Below the pieces are notes generated by a model. That model did no database searches, had not been told where the DNA came from, and saw only the letters and a program-made list of their open reading frames with translations. From contig JAJPZD010000001.1 of the NCBI GenBank assembly GCA_021204605.1, positions 1 to 13,477 of the forward strand: a stretch of DNA of 13,477 nt, given 5' to 3'. Numbering within the stretch: the first letter of the stretch is position 1; every line of letters begins with the position of its first letter. The translations under genes and the position numbers were made by a program. This stretch comes from Prevotella sp. Its GTDB lineage: Bacteria; Bacteroidota; Bacteroidia; Bacteroidales; Bacteroidaceae. Below are positions 1 through 7,953 of the stretch, piece by piece.

Positions 1-551
1 GTTCAGGTATGAATATTATCTGTACAGACAAATCAAAGTTGGACAAAGCAGATACTTTAAATAAATTACAAAAATGGATAAACTCGGAAGAAGAATATTC
101 GTATACAGAACGCCATTACAGTTTAATTAAGCGAAAGATTATCTGCGAGGAATTTATTGAAGGTGAGCATGGTAAGTTCCCATACGATTATAAATTCATT
201 TGTCTCAAGGGTGAACCAGTATGCGTATTGGCATGTACTGATAGAGAATCAGGAGAACCGAATATGATGAGATTTTCTTTAAATTGGGAGCCACTTCCTC
301 AATATAATAAAAAGCATAGATCTTTCGAAGTACCACGTCCTAAGCATTTGACCGAAATGATAGAATATGCAAGAAAACTATCATCAGGTATAGACTTGGT
401 TAGAATTGATCTTTACGATGCTGGAAAATGTGTATATTTCGGAGAAATAACGTTAACCCCAGCAGGTGGTATATTTGATACTTGGAGTATGCAAGCATTA
501 AGGGAGTTAGGAGAGATATACAGAGGGGAGAAAACTGTAAATAAAAAATAA
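1..551 (+). CDS. TupA-like ATP-grasp protein, C-terminal part (5' end outside window)
   Basis: This is the C-terminal portion of a polysaccharide-locus protein resembling the TupA-like ATP-grasp family. An ATG lies at position 9, but the frame is open to the window edge and the residues just before it (Ser-Gly) continue a family-like stretch ending in NIICTDKS, so the real start is upstream. About 180 residues are visible. The family signature is an RIDLYD strand followed by YFGEITLTPAGG, which matches the metal and nucleotide-binding end of the ATP-grasp fold. Known relatives are thought to join amino-acid or acid groups to cell-surface polymers; the substrate here cannot be read from sequence. 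The stop TAA shares one base with the next ATG (TAATG), which implies co-transcription and translational coupling. The family call is fairly secure and the exact reaction is inference. Confidence 0.8.
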   Translation, partial: SGMNIICTDKSKLDKADTLNKLQKWINSEEEYSYTERHYSLIKRKIICEEFIEGEHGKFPYDYKFICLKGEPVCVLACTDRESGEPNMMRFSLNWEPLPQYNKKHRSFEVPRPKHLTEMIEYARKLSSGIDLVRIDLYDAGKCVYFGEITLTPAGGIFDTWSMQALRELGEIYRGEKTVNKK

Positions 552-1498
552 TGGAAAAATTACCTGTTCTTCTTTTAATATTCTGTCGGAAAGATAATAC
601 CCTTGAGATGTTCAAATCAGTGAAAGAATATGAACCTTCAAGGTTATATATCGCAGCAGACGGCCCACGTTCTGATAAACCAGGTGAAAAAGAGGCCTGT
701 TTGGAAACCCGTCAGGCATTATTGGACGAAATAGACTGGGAGTGCGAGGTGAAAACTTTGTTTAGAGAAACAAACTTGGGTTGTGCTAATGCGGTATATA
801 GTGCAATCTGTTGGTTTTTTGAAAATGAAGAATGGGGGATTATCATTGAAGATGATATTATTTTAAGTCAAGATTTCTATAAAATGTGTGAGGAATTACT
901 GCCGCGTTATAAAGACGTAGAACGCATACAGCAGATTTCCGCACAAAATTACAATACTAAATGCACAGAAAGCAATACATATACCTTCCAAAAGACAACA
1001 TATATTTGGGGTTGGGCGACATGGCGAAAGTCGTGGAATAAATACATGGATATGTCTATGTCTAAATACCCAGATTTCAAGATGATCTCACTTGTGAAAT
1101 ATTATGGATTGTACCAAACGTTTAAGACATTTTGCCATTGGAATAAAGCATACCATCATTTATCAACATGCACTTCGTGGGCGACCCGGTGGCACTTTGC
1201 AGGTGCCGTGAATGACCTGATCTGTATATGCCCTAAAACAAATCTTGCTTTAAATATTGGTTGTACTGGGGAAGGAGGCACCCATTATGCCGCAAACAGC
1301 ACGGACCCCTATAAAAAGCTCAAAATAGGAAAACTTTTATTCCCACTTGAGCATCCTGCTAAAATGAAACTTGACATGAAACAGTTAAGGATAGACAATG
1401 CGGATTTCATTCGTGTAAGAATAATTGGATTTTTAGATAAAATGAAAAGGTTATATGAGAAGATTTTTAGAGTGCCTGATTCCCGTCACTGCATGTAA
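551..1498 (+). CDS. HlpA-like nucleotide-diphospho-sugar transferase (GT-A fold)
   Basis: This is a predicted cytoplasmic glycosyltransferase of 315 residues, close to the usual length for this family. The N-terminus PVLLLIFCRKD starts the nucleotide-sugar-binding Rossmann-like half. An AADGPR motif lies near residues 35-40, and an acidic metal-binding motif, IIEDD, near 98-102. The segment YIWGWATWRKSW (151-162) is characteristic of the group often annotated as hemolytic protein HlpA-like or nucleotide-diphospho-sugar transferase. Family members add sugars during assembly of capsule or O-antigen repeat units. Donor and acceptor cannot be assigned. The gene overlaps the upstream ATP-grasp gene by one base, and its last 44 nt overlap the start of the following radical SAM gene, so it sits inside an operon. 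The ATG at 551 is the only plausible start before the conserved N-terminus. Confidence 0.82.
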   Translation: MEKLPVLLLIFCRKDNTLEMFKSVKEYEPSRLYIAADGPRSDKPGEKEACLETRQALLDEIDWECEVKTLFRETNLGCANAVYSAICWFFENEEWGIIIEDDIILSQDFYKMCEELLPRYKDVERIQQISAQNYNTKCTESNTYTFQKTTYIWGWATWRKSWNKYMDMSMSKYPDFKMISLVKYYGLYQTFKTFCHWNKAYHHLSTCTSWATRWHFAGAVNDLICICPKTNLALNIGCTGEGGTHYAANSTDPYKKLKIGKLLFPLEHPAKMKLDMKQLRIDNADFIRVRIIGFLDKMKRLYEKIFRVPDSRHCM

Positions 1499-2660
1499 TC
1501 TAAAATGCAGCTATTGTTATGTTATACAGGAAGGAAGGCGGAAAAATGAAAAAGCCATTTTTAAATATTCCGCTGAAACAATATCCAAAGCATTGAGTAT
1601 TAAAAGGTTAGGTGGTATAAGTTTGATTTCTATCACTGGAAGTGGTGAGACTTTGATTCCCAAAGAACTTCCTGAAATAGTTGCCGGAATTCTTAAACAA
1701 GGGCATTTCGTTAACATTACAACTAACGGCATTTTATCCGCAAGGCTTGACATATTGCTTGAAGCGACAAAAGGCTACCATGACCATCTTCATTTCTCCT
1801 TTTCGTTCCATTATATTGAATTAAAACGTAAAGGGCTTACGGATATTTTTTTTAAGAATATAAGGAAAGCGAAAGAAACTGGCTGTTCAATACTGTTACA
1901 AATAAATTTGGTGGATGAATATATCCCTTACTGGAATGAAATCAAACGGCTTTCAATTGAACATGTGGGCGCACTTCCACAAGTGGCATTGACACGTGAT
2001 GAAAGCAATCATCAATATAGAATTATGAGCTCTCTTTCTGAAAAGGAATATATATCAAAAGGTGCGGAGATGAAGTCTCCTTTATTTGATTTCACCTGCC
2101 GTTTCTTTAATGTAAAACGCAAGGAATTCTGCTATGCGGGATTATGGTCCGCTAAGCTGAACCTTTGTACAGGTGAAATGAGCGCATGTTATGGAAATGG
2201 ACTGATACAGAACATTTTTGAGGATATTAATAAGCCCATTAAATTTGAGCCGATAGGGCATCATTGCACATTTAAATACTGCTTCAATTCATCCCATTTC
2301 ATTTCACAGGGCGTTATACCAGAATTACTTCCACTGCCATCTTATGGCGAGCTTAGAAACAGGGAGGAAGCATCCTGGTATTCCGCCTCCATGCGGGACT
2401 TTCTTTACAAACAGTTTGTAGATACAAATCCGTTGCTATCTCGAATAGATAAATTATATTATGATTTAAAATACATACGTACACAATATCCTAAAATTAT
2501 GAAAAAAATAATGCACAAAATCAAGAAAACGGTTATCCGCATATATGGCGGCTTAACCTATAATAGGGGGGGTAAATTTATATATAGAAAAAATATATTC
2601 ATTTGCCATAGTGACAAACCCGGTCTTATTCATTTTGAAAAAAGTAGAATTGTCGCCTGA
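1455..2660 (+). CDS. Radical SAM enzyme 1 with C-terminal cysteine cluster
   Basis: This is a predicted radical S-adenosylmethionine enzyme of 401 residues. The cluster-binding CxxxCxxC motif is at Cys14, Cys18 and Cys21, followed by GSGETL, the expected SAM-binding GGE-like motif. Four later cysteines, in FCYAG, SACY, HHC and YC contexts, are shared with the downstream paralogue and could hold an auxiliary iron-sulfur cluster as in SPASM-type proteins. The substrate is unknown; neighbouring genes suggest a sugar or an amino-acid decoration of the surface polymer. The ATG at 1455 lies inside the end of the previous gene, with AAAAGG just upstream. The extreme C-terminus is uncertain. A seven-G run at 2566-2572 precedes the last 29 codons. 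With eight Gs the protein would stop at NRGG. With six or nine it would acquire a different 43-residue tail ending at 2703. The enzyme-family call is strong; the role is inference. Confidence 0.85.
   Translation: MRRFLECLIPVTACNLKCSYCYVIQEGRRKNEKAIFKYSAETISKALSIKRLGGISLISITGSGETLIPKELPEIVAGILKQGHFVNITTNGILSARLDILLEATKGYHDHLHFSFSFHYIELKRKGLTDIFFKNIRKAKETGCSILLQINLVDEYIPYWNEIKRLSIEHVGALPQVALTRDESNHQYRIMSSLSEKEYISKGAEMKSPLFDFTCRFFNVKRKEFCYAGLWSAKLNLCTGEMSACYGNGLIQNIFEDINKPIKFEPIGHHCTFKYCFNSSHFISQGVIPELLPLPSYGELRNREEASWYSASMRDFLYKQFVDTNPLLSRIDKLYYDLKYIRTQYPKIMKKIMHKIKKTVIRIYGGLTYNRGGKFIYRKNIFICHSDKPGLIHFEKSRIVA
2566..2572 (+). repeat. Poly-G tract (G7) near the 3' end of radical SAM gene 1
   Basis: Seven consecutive Gs are followed at once by TAAATTT. 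The tract encodes Arg-Gly-Gly in the present frame. Adding one G makes TAA the next codon. Removing one G, or adding two, opens a frame that stays open to 2701-2703. Such a tract is unusual in this AT-rich region and could slip during replication. Confidence 0.75.
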
Positions 2661-2783
2661 GTCTTACAAGGTTTATTTTTATAATCATAAAAGGTTTTCG
2701 TAAAAGCCTTGATACAGGAAAAGAGACAAAATAGTAATAATTTCAATTTTATTTTTCAAATTAACAGAATAAGATCGGACTAT

Positions 2784-3899
2784 ATGGAAAGAATCAAAAG
2801 ATTTATCAGTTGCGGTGTCCCAGTTTCAACATGTACTTTACGTTGCCATTATTGTTACATTACCCAACATAAACTGTTTGCGAAATCGTTACCGAAATTC
2901 AAATATAGTGCCGAAACTGTTCGCAAAGCATTGTCAGTTGAGAGACTGGGTGGTGTCTGCCTTATTAATTTCTGTGGTGGTGGTGAAACCCTTTTGCCGC
3001 CGGAAGTGCTGGGATATGTCAAAGTCTTGTTAGAAGAAGGACATTATGTGATGGTTGTTACGAATGCCACACTTTCAAAAAGGTTTGATGAGATTGCATC
3101 AATGCCGCCTGAATTGACTAAAAGACTTTTTTTTAAGTTCTCATATCATTATATGGAACTTAAGGAGCGTAAGTTATTAGACGTTTTTTTTAGAAATGTA
3201 AAGTTGGCGAGGGATGTGGGATGCTCCTTTACGCTTGAAATAACGCCTTCAGATGAGTTGGTTCCATACATAAATGAACTGACAGAATTGGCATTGAAAG
3301 AGGTTGGGGCTATGCCCCATGTGACTGTTGCAAGAGATGAGAGAAGCCCTAATGTATTACCAATATTGACATCCATGCCTGATGATGAATATGTCAAAAC
3401 ATGGAGCGTCTTTGATTCAGAACTATTTAGATATAAAAAATCTATCTTCAACGTAAAAAGAAAGGAATTTTGCTATGCCGGTGATTGGTCCTTTATAGTC
3501 AACTTAGGTACAGGAGTAATGTCGCAATGTTATTCTTCTTATACCCATCACAATATATTTGATGACCCGACAAAACCGATTCCATTTTGTGCCATAGGTG
3601 CGAATTGCGGGCAACACCACTGTTACAATGGACATGCTTTTTTAGTTCTTGGAGATATTCCAGAGCTTGAAACTCCAACCTACGGTGATTTGCGTAACAG
3701 GATATGTATAGACGGAACGGAATGGCTAAAGCCGGAAATGAAATCTTTCATGAATACCCATCTATGGGAAACAAATGAAGAATACTCTGCTAAAAAGAAA
3801 AATGAGATAAACGAGAAAATGGGCCGGTTACGGAAGATAAAGGCAATGAAAACGTACATACGTAATGCCATTGGTAAAATGAAAAAAGTAATCAAGTGA
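2784..3899 (+). CDS. Radical SAM enzyme 2, paralogue of the preceding gene
   Basis: This is a second predicted radical SAM enzyme, 371 residues from the ATG at 2784. An upstream TTG at 2709 is in frame, but it adds 25 low-complexity residues with no counterpart in the paralogue, so the ATG is preferred. CxxxCxxC is at Cys17, Cys21 and Cys24, followed by a GGGETLL motif. The two proteins share many blocks: FKYSAET, RLGG, NVKRKEFCYAG, the TGxMSxCY block, an NIF-D-KPI block, and a YGxLRNR block. Four conserved C-terminal cysteines could bind an auxiliary cluster. This copy lacks the long C-terminal extension and poly-G tract of the first. It is followed by the deacetylase-like gene after three bases. 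Tandem paralogues suggest two related modifications or a two-enzyme step in polymer decoration. The substrate is unknown. Confidence 0.86.
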   Translation: MERIKRFISCGVPVSTCTLRCHYCYITQHKLFAKSLPKFKYSAETVRKALSVERLGGVCLINFCGGGETLLPPEVLGYVKVLLEEGHYVMVVTNATLSKRFDEIASMPPELTKRLFFKFSYHYMELKERKLLDVFFRNVKLARDVGCSFTLEITPSDELVPYINELTELALKEVGAMPHVTVARDERSPNVLPILTSMPDDEYVKTWSVFDSELFRYKKSIFNVKRKEFCYAGDWSFIVNLGTGVMSQCYSSYTHHNIFDDPTKPIPFCAIGANCGQHHCYNGHAFLVLGDIPELETPTYGDLRNRICIDGTEWLKPEMKSFMNTHLWETNEEYSAKKKNEINEKMGRLRKIKAMKTYIRNAIGKMKKVIK

Positions 3900-3902
3900 T
3901 TT

Positions 3903-4826
3903 ATGATGTTTAGGATAAGACATTTTCTGTATCTCCTTCTAATTATCTTAGCGGTATTTATTATCGGATATTCCATCACATCTTACAACTTAATTAATTA
4001 CAAGGGGGATAATTTTCAAGATAATTGTGAATGTGCAAATGCTAAACACATCATTCATTTCTCTATGGATGATGTTATCAATATCTTCGATGATATCAAC
4101 AGCCATAACTATGAATCTGTTTTTGAGAATAAGACATTGGGGTATTTACTGAAACTGCACAAGAAGTATGGTTTGAAAGTTTCTTTATTCTGTTATTACC
4201 AAAAAGGAAATGGTAGTTTTAATTTGGATAAATGTACAGACAGATACCGTTCTGAGTTCGAGAATAATGCTGGATGGATGAGATTTGGTTTTCATGGTTT
4301 ATGCAGTGAATCAGATTATAATAAATTGTCAGTGGATGATGCACTGAAAGATTATTTGCGGACAATGGATGCATTAAGTAAAATTGTAGGCAACGTTGCA
4401 TTGGATGATACACCCAGGATACATTTGTTCCATGGATCAAGAGAGTTTGTAGATACGATGAGACAAAGTAAATATGAGATTCTTGGTTTGATATCAGCTG
4501 ATGATGATAGATTATCATATTATTTGGATAGTGCCCAAAATAATATTCTGCGTAGTGAGGATGTATATTATGATACAATAGCTAAAATACATTTATATCC
4601 CACAGATATTAGGATAGAGAACGGCCATATTGATGATTTCTTATCCGCTTTGTCAAGACGGCACAAAGATAGTGACATTTTAGTGGTATTCACTCATGAA
4701 TGGCAGTTGAAGGGTTTTTTCAACAGCTTGGTAATAAAAAGAAGAATCGAGAAAATATGTCAATATGCTGTTGAAAGCAATTATCAGTTCTGTTTCTTAT
4801 CTGAAATAAATAAAACATATAATTGA
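3903..4826 (+). CDS. Membrane-anchored polysaccharide deacetylase-like (NodB/CE4-like) protein
   Basis: This is a 307-residue protein with a hydrophobic segment at about residues 8-26 after a short basic N-terminus (MMFRIRH), consistent with an inner-membrane anchor and a periplasmic catalytic domain. The body has features of a divergent NodB-type deacetylase. HFSMDD at 52-57 sits where the family has its metal-binding aspartates, FGFHG at 128-132 could supply a metal histidine, LFHG ends at 178, and FTHEW near 263-267 is a late histidine motif. Family members remove acetyl groups from amino sugars. The classic motifs are altered, so activity on a sugar is inferred. The gene follows radical SAM gene 2 by three bases and two ATGs are adjacent (3903 and 3906). 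No terminator is obvious before the promoter at 4870. Confidence 0.62.
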   Translation: MMFRIRHFLYLLLIILAVFIIGYSITSYNLINYKGDNFQDNCECANAKHIIHFSMDDVINIFDDINSHNYESVFENKTLGYLLKLHKKYGLKVSLFCYYQKGNGSFNLDKCTDRYRSEFENNAGWMRFGFHGLCSESDYNKLSVDDALKDYLRTMDALSKIVGNVALDDTPRIHLFHGSREFVDTMRQSKYEILGLISADDDRLSYYLDSAQNNILRSEDVYYDTIAKIHLYPTDIRIENGHIDDFLSALSRRHKDSDILVVFTHEWQLKGFFNSLVIKRRIEKICQYAVESNYQFCFLSEINKTYN

Positions 4827-4869
4827 TGGTGGCACAGCAGTGCAGACAGGCTCAAAAAATGGCGGAAAA

Positions 4870-4901
4870 TTTGGAGATAAATTTGTATTTTTGTAATTTT
4901 G
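4870..4901 (+). promoter_or_regulatory. Bacteroides-type promoter for the pyruvyltransferase/GT2 pair
   Basis: A TTTG at 4870-4873 is separated by 20 nt from TAATTTTG at 4894-4901. This matches the known Bacteroides -33 TTTG and -7 TAnnTTTG consensus and its usual spacing. Transcription would begin at about 4908. It lies in a 121-nt gap inside an otherwise tightly packed gene block, so the last two genes can be transcribed independently. Confidence 0.7.
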
Positions 4902-4908
4902 TGAGGTC

Positions 4909-4925
4909 GTTCCCAGCAAGGGAAC
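4909..4925 (+). promoter_or_regulatory. 5'-leader hairpin
   Basis: GTTCCC at 4909-4914 and GGGAAC at 4920-4925 form a perfect six-pair stem with the loop AGCAA. The predicted start site of the 4870-4901 promoter falls next to it, so the stem would sit at the very 5' end of the message. It could stabilise the RNA. It lacks a T-run and does not look like an intrinsic terminator. Confidence 0.5.
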
Positions 4926-4947
4926 ATCTAATAGAGAGAATTATACC

Positions 4948-5901
4948 TTGACGCAGTTTAATTTACACACGCGACAGGCTTTGACAACTGCACTTAGTAA
5001 ACTTATCCTGTCTGATTATATCTTATTAGACCTGCCCTATTTTGGAAATGTAGGGGATGTCCTTATTTGGCAAGCAACATTGGATTTACTGAAAGATTTG
5101 AAGTATAAATGTCTTTATTCTGCCAGTTCCAAAACATATATAAAACCTCAGATAGACGAGAACATAACTATTCTGTTTATTGGAGGCGGAAACTTTGGGG
5201 ATTTATGGGAATCTCACCAGATTTTCAGACATTGCGTGATGAAAGATTTCCCAATGAATCCAATTGTACAATTACCCCAAAGTGTGTTTTTCCAGTCACA
5301 AGAGAAATTGAAAGAGGATATAGAAATATTTGATGGTCATAAGGGAAACGTTACAATCTGCCTGCGTGACCAACAGTCATACGATATAATACAAAAATAT
5401 TATAAGAACGTAACGGCAATGCTGTTGCCGGATATGGTCTTAGGTCTGGATATCAGCGTGTACCTCAAGAAATTCAATATAAATGTGAATTCCACGAAGG
5501 GAGATTTATATGTACGCAGAACAGACCTTGAAGTCTATAATCAACATGAAACAGACAGGTTGATACCCTTGAACGCTATAACGGCGGATTGGCCCTCGTT
5601 GTGCAACAGATGTCATGCCTTGAAAGTGTATTATATATTCTGCCATTTTTTTAATATTCTCAGAATCAATCATCGTGGAATTGATGATTTTATTTTTATG
5701 CATTATTTGAAGAATATCATTATAAAAAGCGGTATCAAATTCCTATCCTCTTATAAGAGAGTCTACACTACAAGATTGCATTGTGGTATCATTGCTTTTT
5801 TAATGGGGAAAGAAGTCATAATGTTTGATAATTTCTACAAAAAAATATCTGGTGTATATAATTTATGGTTAAATGACCAACCAAATATAAAGATGTTATG
5901 A
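4948..5901 (+). CDS. Polysaccharide pyruvyltransferase family protein
   Basis: This 317-residue protein resembles the polysaccharide pyruvyl transferase (CsaB-like) family, which adds ketal-linked pyruvate from phosphoenolpyruvate to surface sugars. Visible motifs are GNVGD at residues 33-37, a glycine-rich FIGGGNFGDLW near 77-87, and RLHCG at 276-280, which contains the histidine conserved in the family. The fold is GT-B-like. No ATG precedes the conserved N-terminus in this frame, which is closed by a TAA at 4894-4896. A TTG at 4948, with GAGAG upstream, is therefore taken as the start; this is somewhat uncertain. The gene has its own upstream promoter and leader hairpin. It overlaps the next gene by four bases (ATGA), so the two are translationally coupled. 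Some family members in capsule loci may act as glycosyltransferases rather than pyruvyltransferases. Confidence 0.82.
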   Translation: MTQFNLHTRQALTTALSKLILSDYILLDLPYFGNVGDVLIWQATLDLLKDLKYKCLYSASSKTYIKPQIDENITILFIGGGNFGDLWESHQIFRHCVMKDFPMNPIVQLPQSVFFQSQEKLKEDIEIFDGHKGNVTICLRDQQSYDIIQKYYKNVTAMLLPDMVLGLDISVYLKKFNINVNSTKGDLYVRRTDLEVYNQHETDRLIPLNAITADWPSLCNRCHALKVYYIFCHFFNILRINHRGIDDFIFMHYLKNIIIKSGIKFLSSYKRVYTTRLHCGIIAFLMGKEVIMFDNFYKKISGVYNLWLNDQPNIKML

Positions 5902-6875
5902 AAGTCTCAATAATTATCCCTATTTATAATGTTGCTGATTATGTGTCTTCGTGCATAAAGTCTGTAATGGAACAGACATATCAAGATATTGAGTGTATTT
6001 TGGTTGATGATTGTGGAAATGATGACAGTATGGAAATATGTAACAAATTGATTTCTTCTTATCAGGGAAATATCAATTTCATCACACTACATCATGAGAA
6101 GAATAGAGGACTGTCTGCCGCAAGGAATACAGGAACAAAAGCAGCGACAGGGGATTACATATTTTATTTGGATAGCGATGACTTGTTGTTTCCAAAGTGT
6201 ATTGAGTTGATGATTGATGCCGTTGTAAAACATCCGGGTGTTGAGCTTGTCCAAGGAATTACAGAATCCCACCCCTTCCATAAATCCTATTGCCTAAGTA
6301 CATTAAAAAATATAGATTATACGGAAGAAGCATATTGGATGCGGTTACATTTCTTCTCCATGCCAATTGATTTTTATGTAAATGCCTGGAATAAGTTGTT
6401 GAAAAAGGAGTTTCTCATAAAGAATGATTTGTTTTTTAAGGAGGGTTTAATACATGAAGATCAATTATGGATGTATTTTGTTGCATTGTGTGTATCCAAG
6501 ATAGTAATAATCCATGAATACACTTATATCCATCTAAATAGAGAAAATTCCATTATGGCAACAGACAGTATGGCGCGTACAGCAAAACATTGGGGAATAA
6601 TTTTAACAGAAATATTAAACAATTTACAAGAACCTTACGCTAATAGGGCATTATTAAGGTATCTTCTAAGATTTTTATTATATTATAAAATAAGTATATC
6701 TGATGAGGTATATGATGAACTATATAACAAATTTCGCTATCTGCTTCATAAACATAATTACAGGTTGCTTAATATATTTCTCTTCTTATTTAAACGGAGC
6801 CCATTTTTATTGGTTAGATTATCGTTCCGCAAAATCATCTATTATTTGGTGAAATTCCATTTAAACAATAAATAA
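5898..6875 (+). CDS. GT2-family glycosyltransferase
   Basis: This is a predicted cytoplasmic, membrane-associated glycosyltransferase of 325 residues. The N-terminus VSIIIPIYN opens the GT-A fold. VDDCGNDDS is at 36-44, NRGLSAARNTG at 69-79, and the metal-binding LDSDD at 91-95. HEDQLW at 186-191 is in the position of the catalytic acidic pair. The C-terminal 100 residues are rich in hydrophobic and basic residues, which suits membrane association. It would add one sugar to the lipid-linked repeat unit. The ATGA overlap with the pyruvyltransferase gene indicates co-expression. It is the last gene of the plus-strand block: the next gene is convergent, 81 nt away, with a T-rich gap but no clear terminator hairpin. 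Confidence 0.88.
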   Translation: MKVSIIIPIYNVADYVSSCIKSVMEQTYQDIECILVDDCGNDDSMEICNKLISSYQGNINFITLHHEKNRGLSAARNTGTKAATGDYIFYLDSDDLLFPKCIELMIDAVVKHPGVELVQGITESHPFHKSYCLSTLKNIDYTEEAYWMRLHFFSMPIDFYVNAWNKLLKKEFLIKNDLFFKEGLIHEDQLWMYFVALCVSKIVIIHEYTYIHLNRENSIMATDSMARTAKHWGIILTEILNNLQEPYANRALLRYLLRFLLYYKISISDEVYDELYNKFRYLLHKHNYRLLNIFLFLFKRSPFLLVRLSFRKIIYYLVKFHLNNK

Positions 6876-6956
6876 TTGGAATTAAACCTTCATAATTGCC
6901 CTCTTTTTATTTAAAATCCGATTTTTCGCTTTTTTCATTTTTAATTTGTCATAGAA

Positions 6957-7784
6957 TTAACAGTCAAGTCTTGCTATTATCAACTCAACACCACCTATCG
7001 CAGCTGCAATTTTTGAAAATGAAGATTTGTAGCTTCCTATAATGTAATTTGTAGAACTAAGGCAATACAAATCCACAAGGGCGCCCTCCATCCCCACCAA
7101 AGAATTCCTGTTTAATATCTCAGGGCTTACTATGATTTTATCCCCATACAATTCAATAAGTTTCTTCTTATATTCTATTTCATCCGTCGCAACATAAAAA
7201 GTGGTATTTTTATTCTTTTTCATTTCATCGTTTATGCGGTTTATAAAAGCATTAAATGGGGAATTTGTCCTTGAATTAATGTGGTCAGTACCTCTGATAT
7301 GGATACCGACAATACGTTTTCCAAATCTGCGGGTTATATCATCTATGCGTGTTTGCAATTTATATTTTGGCCTCAAAATTTTACCCCCCCCAATTCCGTT
7401 AATATCAAACATTTGACAACAAGAAAGAAGCAATATTTTATTGCTGTCCTGTGGAATTAGCTTGAAAATATCTCTTTTTCCTCCGTCCCAATTAAAATGA
7501 AATATGCGACAATCATAACTTAATCTCCGAAGAAAGGAAGGGAAATACAAATTCCTTTTCCTTGATAGAGAATGCGTTAATGTTTTATTCTCCACAACAG
7601 ACACATTTGACAAATCCGGATATTCAAACATATCCGAAAAGTCGCAGCGACAATCATGTGTATTATTCCAATAAATCACACATTTTGCATTCATCTCCTT
7701 CGCAATATTTATACCTGATACCATGGCACAAATACGATTGCATAATCCACCATAAGGAATTACTGAAATTGTCTTGTTTGTCAT
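6957..7784 (-). CDS. Fucosyltransferase-like (GT11/O-FucT-like) glycosyltransferase
   Basis: This 275-residue protein has the hallmarks of the fucosyltransferase fold that includes bacterial alpha-1,2-fucosyltransferases. GGLCNR at residues 12-17 lies in the N-terminal donor-side loop. VGIHIRGTDH at 159-168 resembles the HxRxxD GDP-fucose-binding motif. The donor is likely GDP-fucose, but the acceptor is unknown. It runs opposite to the capsule block and has its own upstream region. Codons 132-134 are encoded by a run of eight Gs on this strand (7384-7391), inside the GIGGGK segment. The gene is open with eight Gs. Nine Gs would give an immediate TAA, and seven would give a TGA after three further codons, so the tract could act as an on/off switch. 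The start ATG at 7784 is well placed before VIPYGGLCNR. Confidence 0.78.
   Translation of the reverse strand: MTNKTISVIPYGGLCNRICAMVSGINIAKEMNAKCVIYWNNTHDCRCDFSDMFEYPDLSNVSVVENKTLTHSLSRKRNLYFPSFLRRLSYDCRIFHFNWDGGKRDIFKLIPQDSNKILLLSCCQMFDINGIGGGKILRPKYKLQTRIDDITRRFGKRIVGIHIRGTDHINSRTNSPFNAFINRINDEMKKNKNTTFYVATDEIEYKKKLIELYGDKIIVSPEILNRNSLVGMEGALVDLYCLSSTNYIIGSYKSSFSKIAAAIGGVELIIARLDC
7384..7391 (-). repeat. Poly-G tract (G8) inside the fucosyltransferase-like gene
   Basis: Eight consecutive Cs on the plus strand read as eight Gs on the coding strand and are followed by TAAAATTT. The present length keeps the gene open. A gain or loss of one base gives a stop at the tract or within four codons after it. 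Confidence 0.78.
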
Positions 7785-7846
7785 AAATTCATTATAAACT
7801 GAGATTGTCCTCCATTATCCATGGATTTGTTGTCAACTAACAAGTG

Positions 7847-7854
7847 CAAAAATA
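7847..7854 (-). promoter_or_regulatory. Possible -7 element for the fucosyltransferase-like gene
   Basis: On the minus strand this reads TATTTTTG, matching TAnnTTTG, about 62 nt before the ATG. No good -33 TTTG sits at the right distance, so the assignment is tentative. Confidence 0.35.
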
Positions 7855-7926
7855 CGATTTTTCTGTGAACTTCTCTAATTACATGACAAATAATGAATAT
7901 TTTCATGCTTTACGGATATTTATGTC

Positions 7927-7934
7927 TAACTTTG
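7927..7934 (+). promoter_or_regulatory. -7 element for the split GT2 gene
   Basis: TAACTTTG matches the Bacteroides -7 consensus. A start at about 7941 would give a very short leader with AAAGGAA just before the ATG at 7954. The -33 region is weak. With the opposing minus-strand element at 7847-7854, this makes the 169-nt gap a divergent promoter region. Confidence 0.5.
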
Positions 7935-7953
7935 CGTAAAAAAGGAACGAATA

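Noticed and set aside
2709..2783. TTG-initiated extension of radical SAM 2
   Set aside because: The extension has low complexity, lacks a counterpart in the paralogue, and an ATG at 2784 aligns with the paralogue's start.
6876..6956. Bidirectional terminator between the GT2 and fucosyltransferase-like genes
   Set aside because: The gap is T-rich, but only a three-base stem (CGA/TCG) was found, which is too weak to call.
7827..7843. TTGTT/AACAA inverted repeat as an invertible-promoter end
   Set aside because: Only five pairs, with no second matching copy across the promoter region, so it gives no support for inversion.
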